64,000 nt of DNA from Lachnospiraceae bacterium (GTDB lineage: Bacteria; Bacillota; Clostridia; Lachnospirales; Lachnospiraceae), in contig JALCKY010000001.1 of the NCBI GenBank assembly GCA_022647575.1, forward strand, positions 124,001 through 188,000, written 5' to 3'. Below the pieces are notes generated by a model. That model saw only the letters and a list, made by a program, of their open reading frames with translations, searched no databases and had not been told where the DNA came from. The position numbers were made by a program, and so were the translations under genes. Positions 44,802-54,130 of the stretch are shown here, one piece after another (within the stretch, counting starts at the first letter, position 1; each line of letters begins with the position of its first letter).

Positions 44802-46208
44802 TCAACCTTCCTGTTCTCCGAAATAATAGAATCCCCGGCATTCCCTGAGCCGCACCGGAACGATTTTTCCGATCAGCTTTTCATCCCCCGGGAAATGAAC
44901 CGTGATGTTCTGGCTGAGACGTCCGCTCACCAGACCCGGTTCCCGGTTTTTCTCTTCCACCAGGACATCCATGACCCGTCCCGTGAATCTTCCTGTCGCT
45001 TTCTCCCCGGTCTCCTTGACCGTCTGCAGAAGGCGCGCGAAACGCTCCTTCACGACTTCCGCCGGGATCTGGTTCTCCATCGATGCAGCCGGAGTGCCGG
45101 TGCGTCTGGAGTATTCAAAAGTAAAGACCGAATCGAAGCCGCACTCGCGGATCAGGGTCAGCGTCTCGCTGAAATCCTCTTCCGTCTCGCCCGGGAACCC
45201 GACGATGATATCCGTCGTCAGGGAAATGTCCGGAATCCTCTGCCTGATTTTCTGAACCAGGCCAAGATACTGTTCCCGCGTGTAGCGGCGGTTCATTTTC
45301 TGAAGAATGGAACTGCTCCCGGACTGCACCGGAAGGTGCAGATGCCGGCATACGGTTTCATTTTCCGCAATGGCTTCAATCAGGCTGTCGGAAAGGTCCT
45401 TCGGATGCGACGTCATAAAACGCACGCGGCGGATTCCGTCGACCGCTGCCACCTCTTTCAATAGATCCGCAAAAGAGACGGAAGGCTCCAGCGTCTTTCC
45501 GTAGGAATTGACGTTCTGGCCCAGAAGCATGACTTCCATGACGCCGTCCGCCGCCAGCCGTCTCACTTCTCCGAGGATATCCTCCGGCGTCCGGCTGATC
45601 TCCCGGCCGCGCACGTACGGTACGATGCAGTAGCTGCAGAAATTGTTGCAGCCGTACATGATGTTCACGCCCGACTTGAAAGGATAGGTCCGTTCCACCG
45701 GCAGGTTCTCGACGCTGACCGTCCCGGCTTCCAGAATGTCGACGACTTTCTTCTCCCCTTTGAGGAGGCGGTACAGAAGTTCGGGAAATGCATACAGGTT
45801 GTGCGTGCCGAAAATCAGGCTGACATGCGGATAGCTTTTCAGCACCTTTTCGACGGCTTCTTTTTCCTGCATCATGCAGCCGCAGAGGGCTATCTTCAGA
45901 TCCGGATTCTTCTCTTTGTATCCCAGAAGGACACCCAGTCTTCCGAAGACCCGGTTGTCCGCATTCTCACGGACCGTGCAGGTATTGTAGAGAATGAAAT
46001 CCGCTTCGGCTTCTTCCGATTCTTCATATCCGGCGGCTTTCAGGATCCCGCGCAGCTTCTCCGAATCCCGTGCATTCATCTGACATCCGAAGGTCTCGAC
46101 ATGGAATCTCGGCCTGCGTCCGCGGCGTTCGTAGAAGCGCTCCGTCTCTTCGGCATCTTTCTCCAGAAAGAGGCGCTGTCTGTTCAGTTCTTCGATATTT
46201 TCAGTCAT
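44802..46208 (-). CDS. miaB: tRNA-2-methylthio-N6-dimethylallyladenosine synthase
   Basis: Radical SAM methylthiotransferase that turns i6A37 into ms2i6A37. UPF0004 domain with the three auxiliary cluster cysteines (TFGCQMNARDSE, YNTCTVRENA, LCGCMMQ), radical SAM motif CNNFCSYC, and a C-terminal TRAM domain. 468 residues. Overlaps the proA stop as ATGA. Confidence 0.97.
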   Translation of the reverse strand: MTENIEELNRQRLFLEKDAEETERFYERRGRRPRFHVETFGCQMNARDSEKLRGILKAAGYEESEEAEADFILYNTCTVRENADNRVFGRLGVLLGYKEKNPDLKIALCGCMMQEKEAVEKVLKSYPHVSLIFGTHNLYAFPELLYRLLKGEKKVVDILEAGTVSVENLPVERTYPFKSGVNIMYGCNNFCSYCIVPYVRGREISRTPEDILGEVRRLAADGVMEVMLLGQNVNSYGKTLEPSVSFADLLKEVAAVDGIRRVRFMTSHPKDLSDSLIEAIAENETVCRHLHLPVQSGSSSILQKMNRRYTREQYLGLVQKIRQRIPDISLTTDIIVGFPGETEEDFSETLTLIRECGFDSVFTFEYSRRTGTPAASMENQIPAEVVKERFARLLQTVKETGEKATGRFTGRVMDVLVEEKNREPGLVSGRLSQNITVHFPGDEKLIGKIVPVRLRECRGFYYFGEQEG

Positions 46209-47446
46209 GAGCGGATCTGTCCGTTTCCGTAAATGATATATTTTTCCGTCGTCAGTGCCTGAAGGCCCATCGGGCCCCTGGCATGAAGCTTCTGGGTGCT
46301 GATGCCGATCTCGGCTCCGAATCCGAATTCAAAGCCGTCCGTAAACCGTGTCGAAGCATTCCAGTAGACGGCGGCCGCATCCACCTCCCGCATGAACTGT
46401 TCGGCATGTCCGCGGTCTTTCGTCACGATGGTTTCCGAATGCTTCGTGTTGTACCGGTTGATATGGCGGATGGCTTCTTCCAGCGAGCCGACGGTTTTGA
46501 TGGAAAGAATGTAATCCAGATATTCCTTTCCCCAGTCCTCTTCCGAAGCCGGCACGAAATCCTTAAGGAATTCTCCCGCCTCCGGGTCGGCGCGAAGCTC
46601 CACCTGCTTCTCCTTCAGTTTCTTCTCCAGCTTCGGCAGCAGAGCTTCCCTCATGTTCCGGTGCACGATCAGGGATTCCTCTGCATTGCACACGCTGATT
46701 CTCTGTGTCTTGGCATTGAAGATGATCCTTACGGCCATATCGATGTCCGCCGGATCGTCCACATAGACATGGCAGTTGCCGGTTCCCGTCTGGATGACCG
46801 GCACCGTGCTTTCCCTTTTGACCGTCTCGATCAGGCCTGCCCCGCCCCGCGGAATCAGAAGGTCCAGGAAGCGGTCCATGTGCATGAATTCTTTCGCTGC
46901 TTCCCTGGAGGTATCTTCGATCAGCTGCACGGCGTCTTCCGGGACTCCCCTGCTTTTCAGGACTTCCCTCAGCATCCTGACGACAGCCGCGTTGGAGCAG
47001 ACGGCATCCGAACCGCCCTTGAGGATCGTCACATTTCCCGACTTGAAGCAGAGGCCGAAAACATCAGTCGTCACGTTGGGACGTGCTTCGTAAATGACTC
47101 CGATGACGCCCATCGGCACGCGCATTTTCCGGATGTCCAGTCCGTTCGGGCGTTTGGATACTTCCGTGACCTGTCCGACCGGATCCGGAAGGGCCGCAAT
47201 CTGACGCAGGCTCAGTGCCATTCCTTCGAGCCTCTCCCGGTTCAGCGCCAGCCGGTCGAGAAGCCCTTCGGCCATTCCGGAGCTGCGGCCTCTTTCCATA
47301 TCCTTTTCATTTGCCTCAAGAATTTCTTCCTGATTTTTTAAAAGTCCTTCCGAAGCTGCCAGAAGGACTTCATTCCTGCATGTACTGCTCAGGGATCCGA
47401 CCGCGGTCTGCACATCCCTGGCTCTTTTTCCGATTTCTTCCAGCAT
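46205..47446 (-). CDS. proA: Gamma-glutamyl phosphate reductase
   Basis: ProA reduces glutamyl phosphate to glutamate semialdehyde in proline synthesis. Aldehyde-dehydrogenase fold; MGVIGVIYEARPNVTTDVFGL, the catalytic Cys region RISVCNAEESLIVH and FGFGAEIGISTQKLHARGP are family motifs. 413 residues. proB lies two genes away on the same strand, separated by a 5-FTHF cyclo-ligase gene. Confidence 0.97.
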   Translation of the reverse strand: MLEEIGKRARDVQTAVGSLSSTCRNEVLLAASEGLLKNQEEILEANEKDMERGRSSGMAEGLLDRLALNRERLEGMALSLRQIAALPDPVGQVTEVSKRPNGLDIRKMRVPMGVIGVIYEARPNVTTDVFGLCFKSGNVTILKGGSDAVCSNAAVVRMLREVLKSRGVPEDAVQLIEDTSREAAKEFMHMDRFLDLLIPRGGAGLIETVKRESTVPVIQTGTGNCHVYVDDPADIDMAVRIIFNAKTQRISVCNAEESLIVHRNMREALLPKLEKKLKEKQVELRADPEAGEFLKDFVPASEEDWGKEYLDYILSIKTVGSLEEAIRHINRYNTKHSETIVTKDRGHAEQFMREVDAAAVYWNASTRFTDGFEFGFGAEIGISTQKLHARGPMGLQALTTEKYIIYGNGQIRS

Positions 47447-47462
47447 GCTTTCTCCTGAATGC

Positions 47463-48014
47463 TTATTTGATGATCCGCTTCTCCGTCACGATCACATCCG
47501 GCTTCAGATCCGTCTTTTCGTGAGGAAGTTCCTTTTCCTGTACCTGAAAATCAAAAGCCATCGCAGCGGTTTTATGCTTCGGGTTCTTTTCAAGGAAGCG
47601 GTCGTAATAGCCTTTGCCGTAGCCCAGGCGGTTCCGCTGTTCATCGAAGGCAACGCCCGGCATGATGACAAATGCCTCTTCATCTTCGGCCTTCCGGCAT
47701 CCCGAAGGTTCCGGAATTCCCTTATAGCCTTCCTGCAGCTGACCGAAAGATTCGATGTAATAGAATTCCAGATCGTCCCCGTGAATCTTCGGGACAGCCA
47801 CTTTCTTGCCGTGCCTCCAGGCGTCCCGGATCAGGTTCTTCGTATCCGCTTCCCGCCCGAAGGAAACATAGGTATAAATGACGCGGGCTTTTTCATAACC
47901 CGGAAGACGCATGACTTTCTCGCAGACGGAACGGCTGAGCCTGGTGCATTCCTCTTCGCTCATGGAATCCCGTCTTTTCATCACGGTCTTGCGGATAACA
48001 GATTTTTCTTTCAT
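47463..48014 (-). CDS. 5-formyltetrahydrofolate cyclo-ligase
   Basis: Converts 5-formyl-THF to 5,10-methenyl-THF with ATP. The 183-residue protein has N-terminal KTVMKRRDSMS, mid-region YVSFGREADT and the signature MPGVAFDEQRNRLGYGKGYYDRFL. It sits between proA and proB with small gaps, so the proline genes and this gene probably share a transcript. Confidence 0.94.
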   Translation of the reverse strand: MKEKSVIRKTVMKRRDSMSEEECTRLSRSVCEKVMRLPGYEKARVIYTYVSFGREADTKNLIRDAWRHGKKVAVPKIHGDDLEFYYIESFGQLQEGYKGIPEPSGCRKAEDEEAFVIMPGVAFDEQRNRLGYGKGYYDRFLEKNPKHKTAAMAFDFQVQEKELPHEKTDLKPDVIVTEKRIIK

Positions 48015-48032
48015 GCGTCTCAGTCTTTCTTT

Positions 48033-48872
48033 TTACAGTTTTGACAGGAAGTCTGCCAGTTCGATTTTCTGTGCTGAATCTGCCAGGAAGATCGTCCCCC
48101 TGTCGAGTCCGTTCATGATGCGGTGAATGACATGGAAATCCTTTGAATTTGCAATGACCATGTCGCAGCCGCAGCTGGTCGCGATTTCGGCGGCATTGAG
48201 CTTTGTGGCCATTCCGCCCGTTCCGATGCTGCTGCCTGTTGAGGCTTTCGCCATTTTCCTGATGCGTTCATCCAGATGGCTGACCTCGCTGATGAATTCC
48301 GCTTCTTTGTTCTTCCGCGGGTCATCGGTATAGAGCCCGTCGATATCGGAAAGCAGGATCAGAAGATCCGCCTGCACGAGCGCTGCAACAACCGCGGAAA
48401 GCGTGTCGTTGTCGCCGAACTCGATCTCGTAGGTCGCAATGGTATCATTTTCATTGACGACGGGAATCGCGTGCAGGGCGAACAGCTCTTCAAACGTGTT
48501 TTTCGCATTGAACCGGTTGGCATCATCGACCATCGTATTCTTGGTCATCAGGATCTGCGCAGCCGTCTGGCCGTATTCCGCAAACAGCTTCTGATAGATC
48601 ATCATCAGTTTTGCCTGGCCGATGGAGGCACACGCCTGTTTCTCCTTCAGGGACTGCAGTTCTTCCAGTCCCATCGAGGCACGCCCCACGGCAATCGCAC
48701 CGGAAGAAACAAGGATGACATCCTTTCCCTGATTGCGCAGGTCCGAGAGCTCCCGGACCAGGACTTCCAGTTTCGTCAGATCCAGGCGGCCCGTCTCCTT
48801 ATGCATCAGAGAAGACGAACCCACCTTGATGACGATTCTTTTTTTATTTTTCAGTTTCTCCCGGACGCTCAA
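48033..48872 (-). CDS. proB: Glutamate 5-kinase without PUA domain
   Basis: ProB phosphorylates glutamate in the first, feedback-controlled proline step. Amino-acid kinase fold: RIVIKVGSSSLMH, LVSSGAIAVGRASM, VNENDTIA, FGDNDTLSA and IGTGGMATKLNAAEIA. At 279 residues it lacks the C-terminal PUA domain of E. coli ProB, as in several Firmicutes. It directly follows the DUF3048 gene (adjacent, no gap). Confidence 0.95.
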   Translation of the reverse strand: MSVREKLKNKKRIVIKVGSSSLMHKETGRLDLTKLEVLVRELSDLRNQGKDVILVSSGAIAVGRASMGLEELQSLKEKQACASIGQAKLMMIYQKLFAEYGQTAAQILMTKNTMVDDANRFNAKNTFEELFALHAIPVVNENDTIATYEIEFGDNDTLSAVVAALVQADLLILLSDIDGLYTDDPRKNKEAEFISEVSHLDERIRKMAKASTGSSIGTGGMATKLNAAEIATSCGCDMVIANSKDFHVIHRIMNGLDRGTIFLADSAQKIELADFLSKL

Positions 48873-50252
48873 TTATCCGTCTCCTTCTCCGACTTTGGTC
48901 TGTCCGCCGTGCGCAGCCAGTTCCTGCTGAAGCTCGGCCGACATGGTTGCCAGATACTGCGGCTCGCCGTTTTCATAAGCAGCTACCCATTCGTCGTAAT
49001 AGGACTTTGCTTCCGCTACGTCTGCATCCGATTCGACGCAGGTCGCCGTATCTGCTGAAGTCCCGATCTTGCAGTCTGCCAGCTTGTCGTTCTGGATGAT
49101 GCAGACCCAGGTCTTTCCGGTGTTGAGGGTAATCTCATTTCCGTTCGTGTCGTAATATTTTGCCGGTTCGTAGAAGCTCTTGCGCTCCCAGGTGATGTCG
49201 ATGGCCTTGCCGTTCGTGATGTATTTCCCCTTGCCGCCGGAGGTCGTGTCGAAATGCAGATAATGCGAACGCACGCGGTTCTGGGTGGCTATGAATTCCG
49301 CCGTATCCATGTAATAGTCCCAGTTCTCGTACTCGAGAATGATGTTCTTGACGTAGAGCTGGTTTCCGTTTTCCGCATCGACATGGCTGCTTCCGAACTG
49401 GCTTCTGTAATACTGTCCGTCATCCGCATTGTAGACGAAATTCGGATGATTGTAGGAATAGCCCGGAGCGACGTATTCCGCATCCCTGCCGCCGTCGTTC
49501 GTCACGGTTTTTCCGACCCAGGCAAACTGGTACATCGGCGTGAAGCCGTCCTTGTACTGTGTCGAGTAGCCGCGGATGCCGATTGCTTTCTGGATGCCGT
49601 CGTATCCGATATAGGCGGTATGGAATCCGGAATGGAACGTATAGTCGCGGTAGAAGCAGTCGTAGGTGGAAGGAAGAAGTCCGCTGATGTTGTCGACGTC
49701 ATCCGATTCCAGATACGGCAGCGCATAAGCCGCTCTTCCGTAATGCTCGTAAATGGCATCCAGACCGGATACGAAGGAAATGAAATAATCGCGGCAGCTG
49801 CGGAGCGGTCCGATCCGGCTCTGGTCGCTGAAGTCTTCAAAGACAGCGCAGAGGCGGGTATAGTCCGCTTCCACGGTTGCTTCGTAAATGATGTCCGCCG
49901 CGGAAATGCCGCTCTGCGGAATGGCATCGCTCGAATTGTCGATCATGAAAGAAACCGGACGGGTTCTTCCGATTTCCGGCGTCACGTACTCTCCGGTCAG
50001 GTAGCTTTTGACCATTCCGGAAGGAACCGGCTCCTGGGGAGCTTCCGTCGGGGTCGGTGTCGGCGTCTCATCTGTTGCCGGAATCGGAGTCGGCGTCGGC
50101 GTTTCTGCCGTCGATTCCGCCGGAGCCGGCGTCGGTGTCTCTGCGGCGGATTCATTCTGCGACGTATCTGCCGTATGTCCCAGTGTGCACCCCGTGAGGA
50201 TCAGCATTGCCGTTATGGCCGCTGCGGCGGCCGCCGTGACTGCTCTCTTCAT
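48873..50252 (-). CDS. DUF3048 domain lipoprotein
   Basis: Predicted lipoprotein of 459 residues: signal with lipobox ILTGC, then a low-complexity Thr/Pro/Glu linker with repeated TPTP units (about residues 38-75), then a DUF3048 domain (MIDNSSDAIPQSGISAADIIYEA split by conserved Asn; ADYTRLCAVF, IGPLRSCRDYF, and SHYLHFD later). The family (YerB-like) has no known function. It overlaps ybeY by 4 bases. Confidence 0.87.
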   Translation of the reverse strand: MKRAVTAAAAAAITAMLILTGCTLGHTADTSQNESAAETPTPAPAESTAETPTPTPIPATDETPTPTPTEAPQEPVPSGMVKSYLTGEYVTPEIGRTRPVSFMIDNSSDAIPQSGISAADIIYEATVEADYTRLCAVFEDFSDQSRIGPLRSCRDYFISFVSGLDAIYEHYGRAAYALPYLESDDVDNISGLLPSTYDCFYRDYTFHSGFHTAYIGYDGIQKAIGIRGYSTQYKDGFTPMYQFAWVGKTVTNDGGRDAEYVAPGYSYNHPNFVYNADDGQYYRSQFGSSHVDAENGNQLYVKNIILEYENWDYYMDTAEFIATQNRVRSHYLHFDTTSGGKGKYITNGKAIDITWERKSFYEPAKYYDTNGNEITLNTGKTWVCIIQNDKLADCKIGTSADTATCVESDADVAEAKSYYDEWVAAYENGEPQYLATMSAELQQELAAHGGQTKVGEGDG

Positions 50253-50776
50253 TTCCTACCTCCGTCTCGTGTAATTTTCAGTCTCTGCAGGACCTTTTCC
50301 TGCTTTTGCTGCATTTCCTCCGCATCCCTGTCGTTCATGTGATCGTATCCGATCAGATGAAGGACGCTGTGCGCAATCAGAAAGGCATATTCCCTCTTGG
50401 CCGAATGCCCGTACTCCTTTGACTGGCTCCGGACTTTATCGACGGAAATGACGATGTCCCCCAGCATGAGGCAGCCGTTCTCCGGATTGAAGGCATCTTC
50501 CCCGCATTTCTTCAGGGATGCGAAATCCGCCGGTTTCCCGTACTGCGTCATCGGAAAGGAAAGGACATCGGTCGCACGGTCGATGCCTCTGGCGGTGCGG
50601 TTCAGCTTCCTCATTTCCCCGTCGGAAATCAGACGGATGTCCGCCTCCGCTTCATAGGGACATTTCTCTTCCTTCAGGACTTCCTGCACGACTGCTTCCG
50701 CCGTCTTTTTATACGGAAAGGAAAACAGTTCCCGGAAGCCTTCGCCGTCGTATTCATTGACTGTACGGACGATCAT
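50249..50776 (-). CDS. ybeY: Endoribonuclease YbeY
   Basis: Metal-dependent RNase for 16S rRNA 3'-end maturation and 70S quality control. The metal motif AHSVLHLIGYDH (HX3HX5H) is present, with RATDVLSFPM upstream. 175 residues. Overlaps phoH by ATGA and the next gene likewise; phoH-ybeY is a standard pair. Confidence 0.95.
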   Translation of the reverse strand: MIVRTVNEYDGEGFRELFSFPYKKTAEAVVQEVLKEEKCPYEAEADIRLISDGEMRKLNRTARGIDRATDVLSFPMTQYGKPADFASLKKCGEDAFNPENGCLMLGDIVISVDKVRSQSKEYGHSAKREYAFLIAHSVLHLIGYDHMNDRDAEEMQQKQEKVLQRLKITRDGGRK

Positions 50777-51771
50777 TTCCTGCTCCTTGTATATTTTGTT
50801 CTGGCCGTTCCGGTCCGTTCTTCGTATTTCTCATAAGCCTGCACGATTTTCTGGACCAGCGGATGACGGACGACGTCCTTGCTTGTAAGCTCGCAGAAAC
50901 CGATGTCCTCGATTTTCCCGAGGACCCTGACCGCCGTGTCCAGACCGCTCACGGTTCCCGGAGAGAGGTCTTTCTGCGTGCGGTCTCCCGTCACGACCAC
51001 CTTCGTTCCGAAACCGATTCTTGTCAGGAACATCTTCATCTGCGCCGGCGTCGTGTTCTGTGCTTCATCGAGGATGATGAAGGCATTGTCCAGGGTACGG
51101 CCGCGCATGTAGGCGAGCGGAGCCACTTCAATCAGACCCTTCTCGGAATTCTTCTGGAAAGTTTCCGGTCCCATGATCTGATACAGGGCATCGTAGAGAG
51201 GCCTCAGATACGGATCGATTTTGCTCTGCAAATCTCCCGGGAGGAATCCCAGCTTTTCACCGGCCTCGATGGCCGGGCGCGTCAGGATGATCCTGCCGAC
51301 TTCTTCTGCCCGGAAAGCCTTGATGGCCATGGCCATGGCCAGATAAGTCTTTCCTGTTCCGGCCGGTCCGATTCCGAACGTGATCATGCGGTTCCGGATG
51401 GAGTCGACGTACTGCTTCTGTCCGATGGTCTTCGGCTTGACCGGTCTTCCGGCAATCGTATTGATGATGGTATCCTTGTCGATCTCGACGATTTCATGCT
51501 CTTTTTCTTCTGCCAGAAGAGCCAGGGCATAATTCACGTTCTGCTCCGTGATGGCGTTTCCCCGCTCCGATAAATGAAGCAGCTGTTCCAGCAGCCTCCT
51601 GGCCTTGACGGTCGACGACGGGGAGCCCATGAGCTTTACGATGCCGTCTCTTTCGATGATGTTGACATTCAGAGTCTTTTCAATCGATTTGACATGCTCG
51701 TCGAACTGTCCGAAAATATTCCTTTCGTGTTCAGCGGGTATTTCGATTTCCGCTTCGATGAAGCTGCTCAT
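50773..51771 (-). CDS. phoH: PhoH family ATPase
   Basis: PhoH-like protein, 332 residues, with a KH-like N-terminal part (about 25-70) and a P-loop ATPase (GPAGTGKTYLAMAMAI, FIILDEAQNTTPAQMKMFLTR). A probable RNA-linked ATPase/helicase. A terminator ending the nfn transcript lies just upstream. Confidence 0.94.
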   Translation of the reverse strand: MSSFIEAEIEIPAEHERNIFGQFDEHVKSIEKTLNVNIIERDGIVKLMGSPSSTVKARRLLEQLLHLSERGNAITEQNVNYALALLAEEKEHEIVEIDKDTIINTIAGRPVKPKTIGQKQYVDSIRNRMITFGIGPAGTGKTYLAMAMAIKAFRAEEVGRIILTRPAIEAGEKLGFLPGDLQSKIDPYLRPLYDALYQIMGPETFQKNSEKGLIEVAPLAYMRGRTLDNAFIILDEAQNTTPAQMKMFLTRIGFGTKVVVTGDRTQKDLSPGTVSGLDTAVRVLGKIEDIGFCELTSKDVVRHPLVQKIVQAYEKYEERTGTARTKYTRSRK

Positions 51772-51787
51772 TCTTCGCCTTTCTTTT

Positions 51788-51826
51788 AAAAAGCATACCG
51801 GAGATTGCCGCCGGTATGCTTTTCTG
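51788..51826 (-). terminator. Terminator between nfnB and phoH
   Basis: Stem AAAAGCATACCGG / CCGGTATGCTTTT (51788-51800 with 51811-51823), perfect over 13 bases, with T-run on the transcribed minus strand. Confidence 0.92.
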
Positions 51827-51828
51827 TT

Positions 51829-53221
51829 TTATCTGTTCTTCAGGAATGCATCGATTCCTCTTGCACCGGCCTTGCCGGCTCCCATCGCAAGGATGACGGT
51901 GGCCGCACCGGTCACGGCATCTCCGCCGGCATAGACGCCGGTTTTGGAAGTCGCTCCGTCTTCTTCATTTGCCACGATGCATTTCTTTTTATTCGTATCG
52001 AGTCCGATCGTCGTGGAAGAAATCAGCGGATTCGGGGAAGTTCCGAGAGACATGATCACCGCGTCGCATTCCGTTTCAAATTCCGATCCCGGAATCTCAA
52101 CCGGACGTCTTCTGCCGGAAGCATCCGGTTCGCCGAGCTGCATGCGGATCACAGCGGATTCCCCTGACCCAGCCGTCCTCGTTGACAAGGATCTCAACCG
52201 GATTCGTCAGCAGGTCGAAAATGATGCCTTCTTCCTTGGCATGATGGACTTCTTCTTTTCTGGCAGGAAGCTCTTCTTCCGAGCGGCGATAGACCAGGTG
52301 CACTTCCGCCCCGAGACGCAGGGCCGTCCTGGCGGCATCCATCGCCACATTGCCTCCGCCGACGACGACAACTTTCTTCCCGTGGTAGATCGGCGTATCG
52401 TAATCATCCCGGTAAGCCTTCATCAGGTTGTTGCGCGTCAGGTATTCATTTGCGGAAAAGACGCCGTTGGCATTCTCTCCCGGAATTCCCATGAACATCG
52501 GAAGCCCGGCTCCCGATCCGATGAAGACTGCCTCAAAACCTTCCTTGTCCAGAAGCTCGTCGATCGTAACCGCTTTTCCGATGACGACATCGGTGCGGAT
52601 CTTCACTCCCATTCCCTCGACGTTCCTGACTTCCTCGGCAACGACCTTGTCCTTCGGAAGACGGAACTCCGGAATGCCGTAGGAAAGGACTCCGCCGGCC
52701 TTGTGCAGGGCTTCGAAAATCGTGACGTCATAGCCGAGCTTTGCCAGGTCGCCGGCACAGGTCAGTCCCGAAGGCCCCGAACCGATCACGGCAACCTTAT
52801 GGCCGTTGGAAGCTGCGGCGCCTTCCGGACGGATGCCGTGGGCCTTGGCCCAGTCCGCCACGAAGCGCTCCAGCTTTCCGATGGAAACCGCTTCGCCCTT
52901 GATGCCGCGGATGCATTTTCCTTCACACTGTGTTTCCTGCGGACATACTCTTCCGCATACAGCCGGCAGGGCGCTGGAATCGGTAATGACCTTATAGGCA
53001 CCGGCAAAATCCCGTTCCTTCACTTTGGCAATGAAATCCGGAATATGGATGCTGACCGGGCAGCCTTTCACGCACTGCGGGTTTTTGCAGTTCAGGCAGC
53101 GGCCGGCTTCCTCGACTGCTTCTTCTTCGTTATAGCCCAGGCAGACTTCCTCAAAATTATGGGCACGCACCTTCGGGTCCTGTTCTCTGACGGGAACTTT
53201 TTTCATCATATCAGTCATCAT
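51829..53221 (-). pseudogene. nfnB: NfnB/GltD-like flavoprotein, large subunit, single-base frameshift
   Basis: Large subunit of the NfnAB NADH-dependent reduced-ferredoxin:NADP oxidoreductase, related to the glutamate synthase small subunit. N-terminal cluster cysteines are in CLNCKNPQCVKGCPVSIH and CGRVCPQETQCEGKC; FAD motif VAVIGSGPSGLTCAGDLA and NADPH motif VVVGGGNVAMDAARTA follow. Near 52147-52152 the frame breaks: GWVRGIRC runs into DPHAARR, while the family sequence IRMQLGEPDASGRRRP continues in another frame. Removing one base restores it and gives the normal 463-residue length. The start overlaps nfnA as ATGA. nfnB versus gltA is decided by the nfnA neighbour. Confidence 0.85.
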
Positions 53222-54111
53222 TCTTTTCCTCCGTCACAATTGCCGCAGCCGCCGCTGTGCGTTTTGCCTTCTTCGTATCTGAGCTTCGCCTTTCCCTCTT
53301 CCGTCTTGTACATCTGGGAACGCTTCATGCACTCTGCCCAGTTGATCTTGTGTCCGTCGAATTCCGGTCCGTCGACGCAGGCGAATTTGATTTCATCGCC
53401 GACTGTCAGACGGCAGGCTCCGCACATTCCCGTCCCGTCCACCATGATCGGGTTCATGCTTACGATGGTCGGGATATTGTATTTCTTCGTCGTCAGCGTA
53501 CAGAACTTCATCATGATCATCGGTCCGATGGAAATGCAGCGGTCGTAATGCTTCCCCTGGTTTTCCACAAGATCCGTGATGACATCCGTGACGAGGCCTT
53601 TCCGGACATAGGAGCCGTCATCCGTCGTAATATACAGGTTTCCGGCCACGGCCCTCATCTTCTCCTCAAAGAAAAGAAGTCCTTTGTTGCGGGCGCCGAT
53701 AATGACATCGGCATCCACGCCGTGCTCTTTCAGCCATTTGACCTGCGGGTAGACAGGAGCAGTTCCGACGCCTCCGGCCACAAACAGGATTTTCATTTTC
53801 TTCAGCTCCTCCGGATCCATGGAAACCAGTTCGGACGGTTTTCCGAGAGGTCCCACGACATCCATCAGTTCATCGTTCTCACCGAGGGCATTGAGTTTAT
53901 CCGTCGCCACGCCGACCGGCTGATATACGATGACGATGGTTCCCTTCTCACGGTCGTAGTCGCAGATCGTAAGAGGAATCCTTTCACCGCTCTCGTCCGT
54001 CTTTACGATGACGAACTGCCCCGGCTCACAGTGCATCGCCACCTGCGGTGCTTCGACGTCCATCAGATAGACGACGTCGCTCAGCTGTTCTTTCCGAATA
54101 ATCCTGTACAT
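53218..54111 (-). CDS. nfnA: NfnA: sulfide/dihydroorotate dehydrogenase-like FAD/NAD-binding subunit
   Basis: Small subunit of the electron-bifurcating Nfn complex, which links NADH, NADPH and ferredoxin pools in anaerobes. Ferredoxin-reductase fold: FAD region GERIPLTICDYD, NAD region LFVAGGVGTAPVYPQ, and [2Fe-2S] cysteines in DGTGMCGACRLTVG and the later FACVDGPEF. The C-terminus ends in a Cys/Gly-rich GGCGNCDGG. 297 residues. nfnB overlaps by 4 bases. Confidence 0.88.
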   Translation of the reverse strand: MYRIIRKEQLSDVVYLMDVEAPQVAMHCEPGQFVIVKTDESGERIPLTICDYDREKGTIVIVYQPVGVATDKLNALGENDELMDVVGPLGKPSELVSMDPEELKKMKILFVAGGVGTAPVYPQVKWLKEHGVDADVIIGARNKGLLFFEEKMRAVAGNLYITTDDGSYVRKGLVTDVITDLVENQGKHYDRCISIGPMIMMKFCTLTTKKYNIPTIVSMNPIMVDGTGMCGACRLTVGDEIKFACVDGPEFDGHKINWAECMKRSQMYKTEEGKAKLRYEEGKTHSGGCGNCDGGKE

Positions 54112-54130
54112 GAAAGCCTCCTTTTATTAT

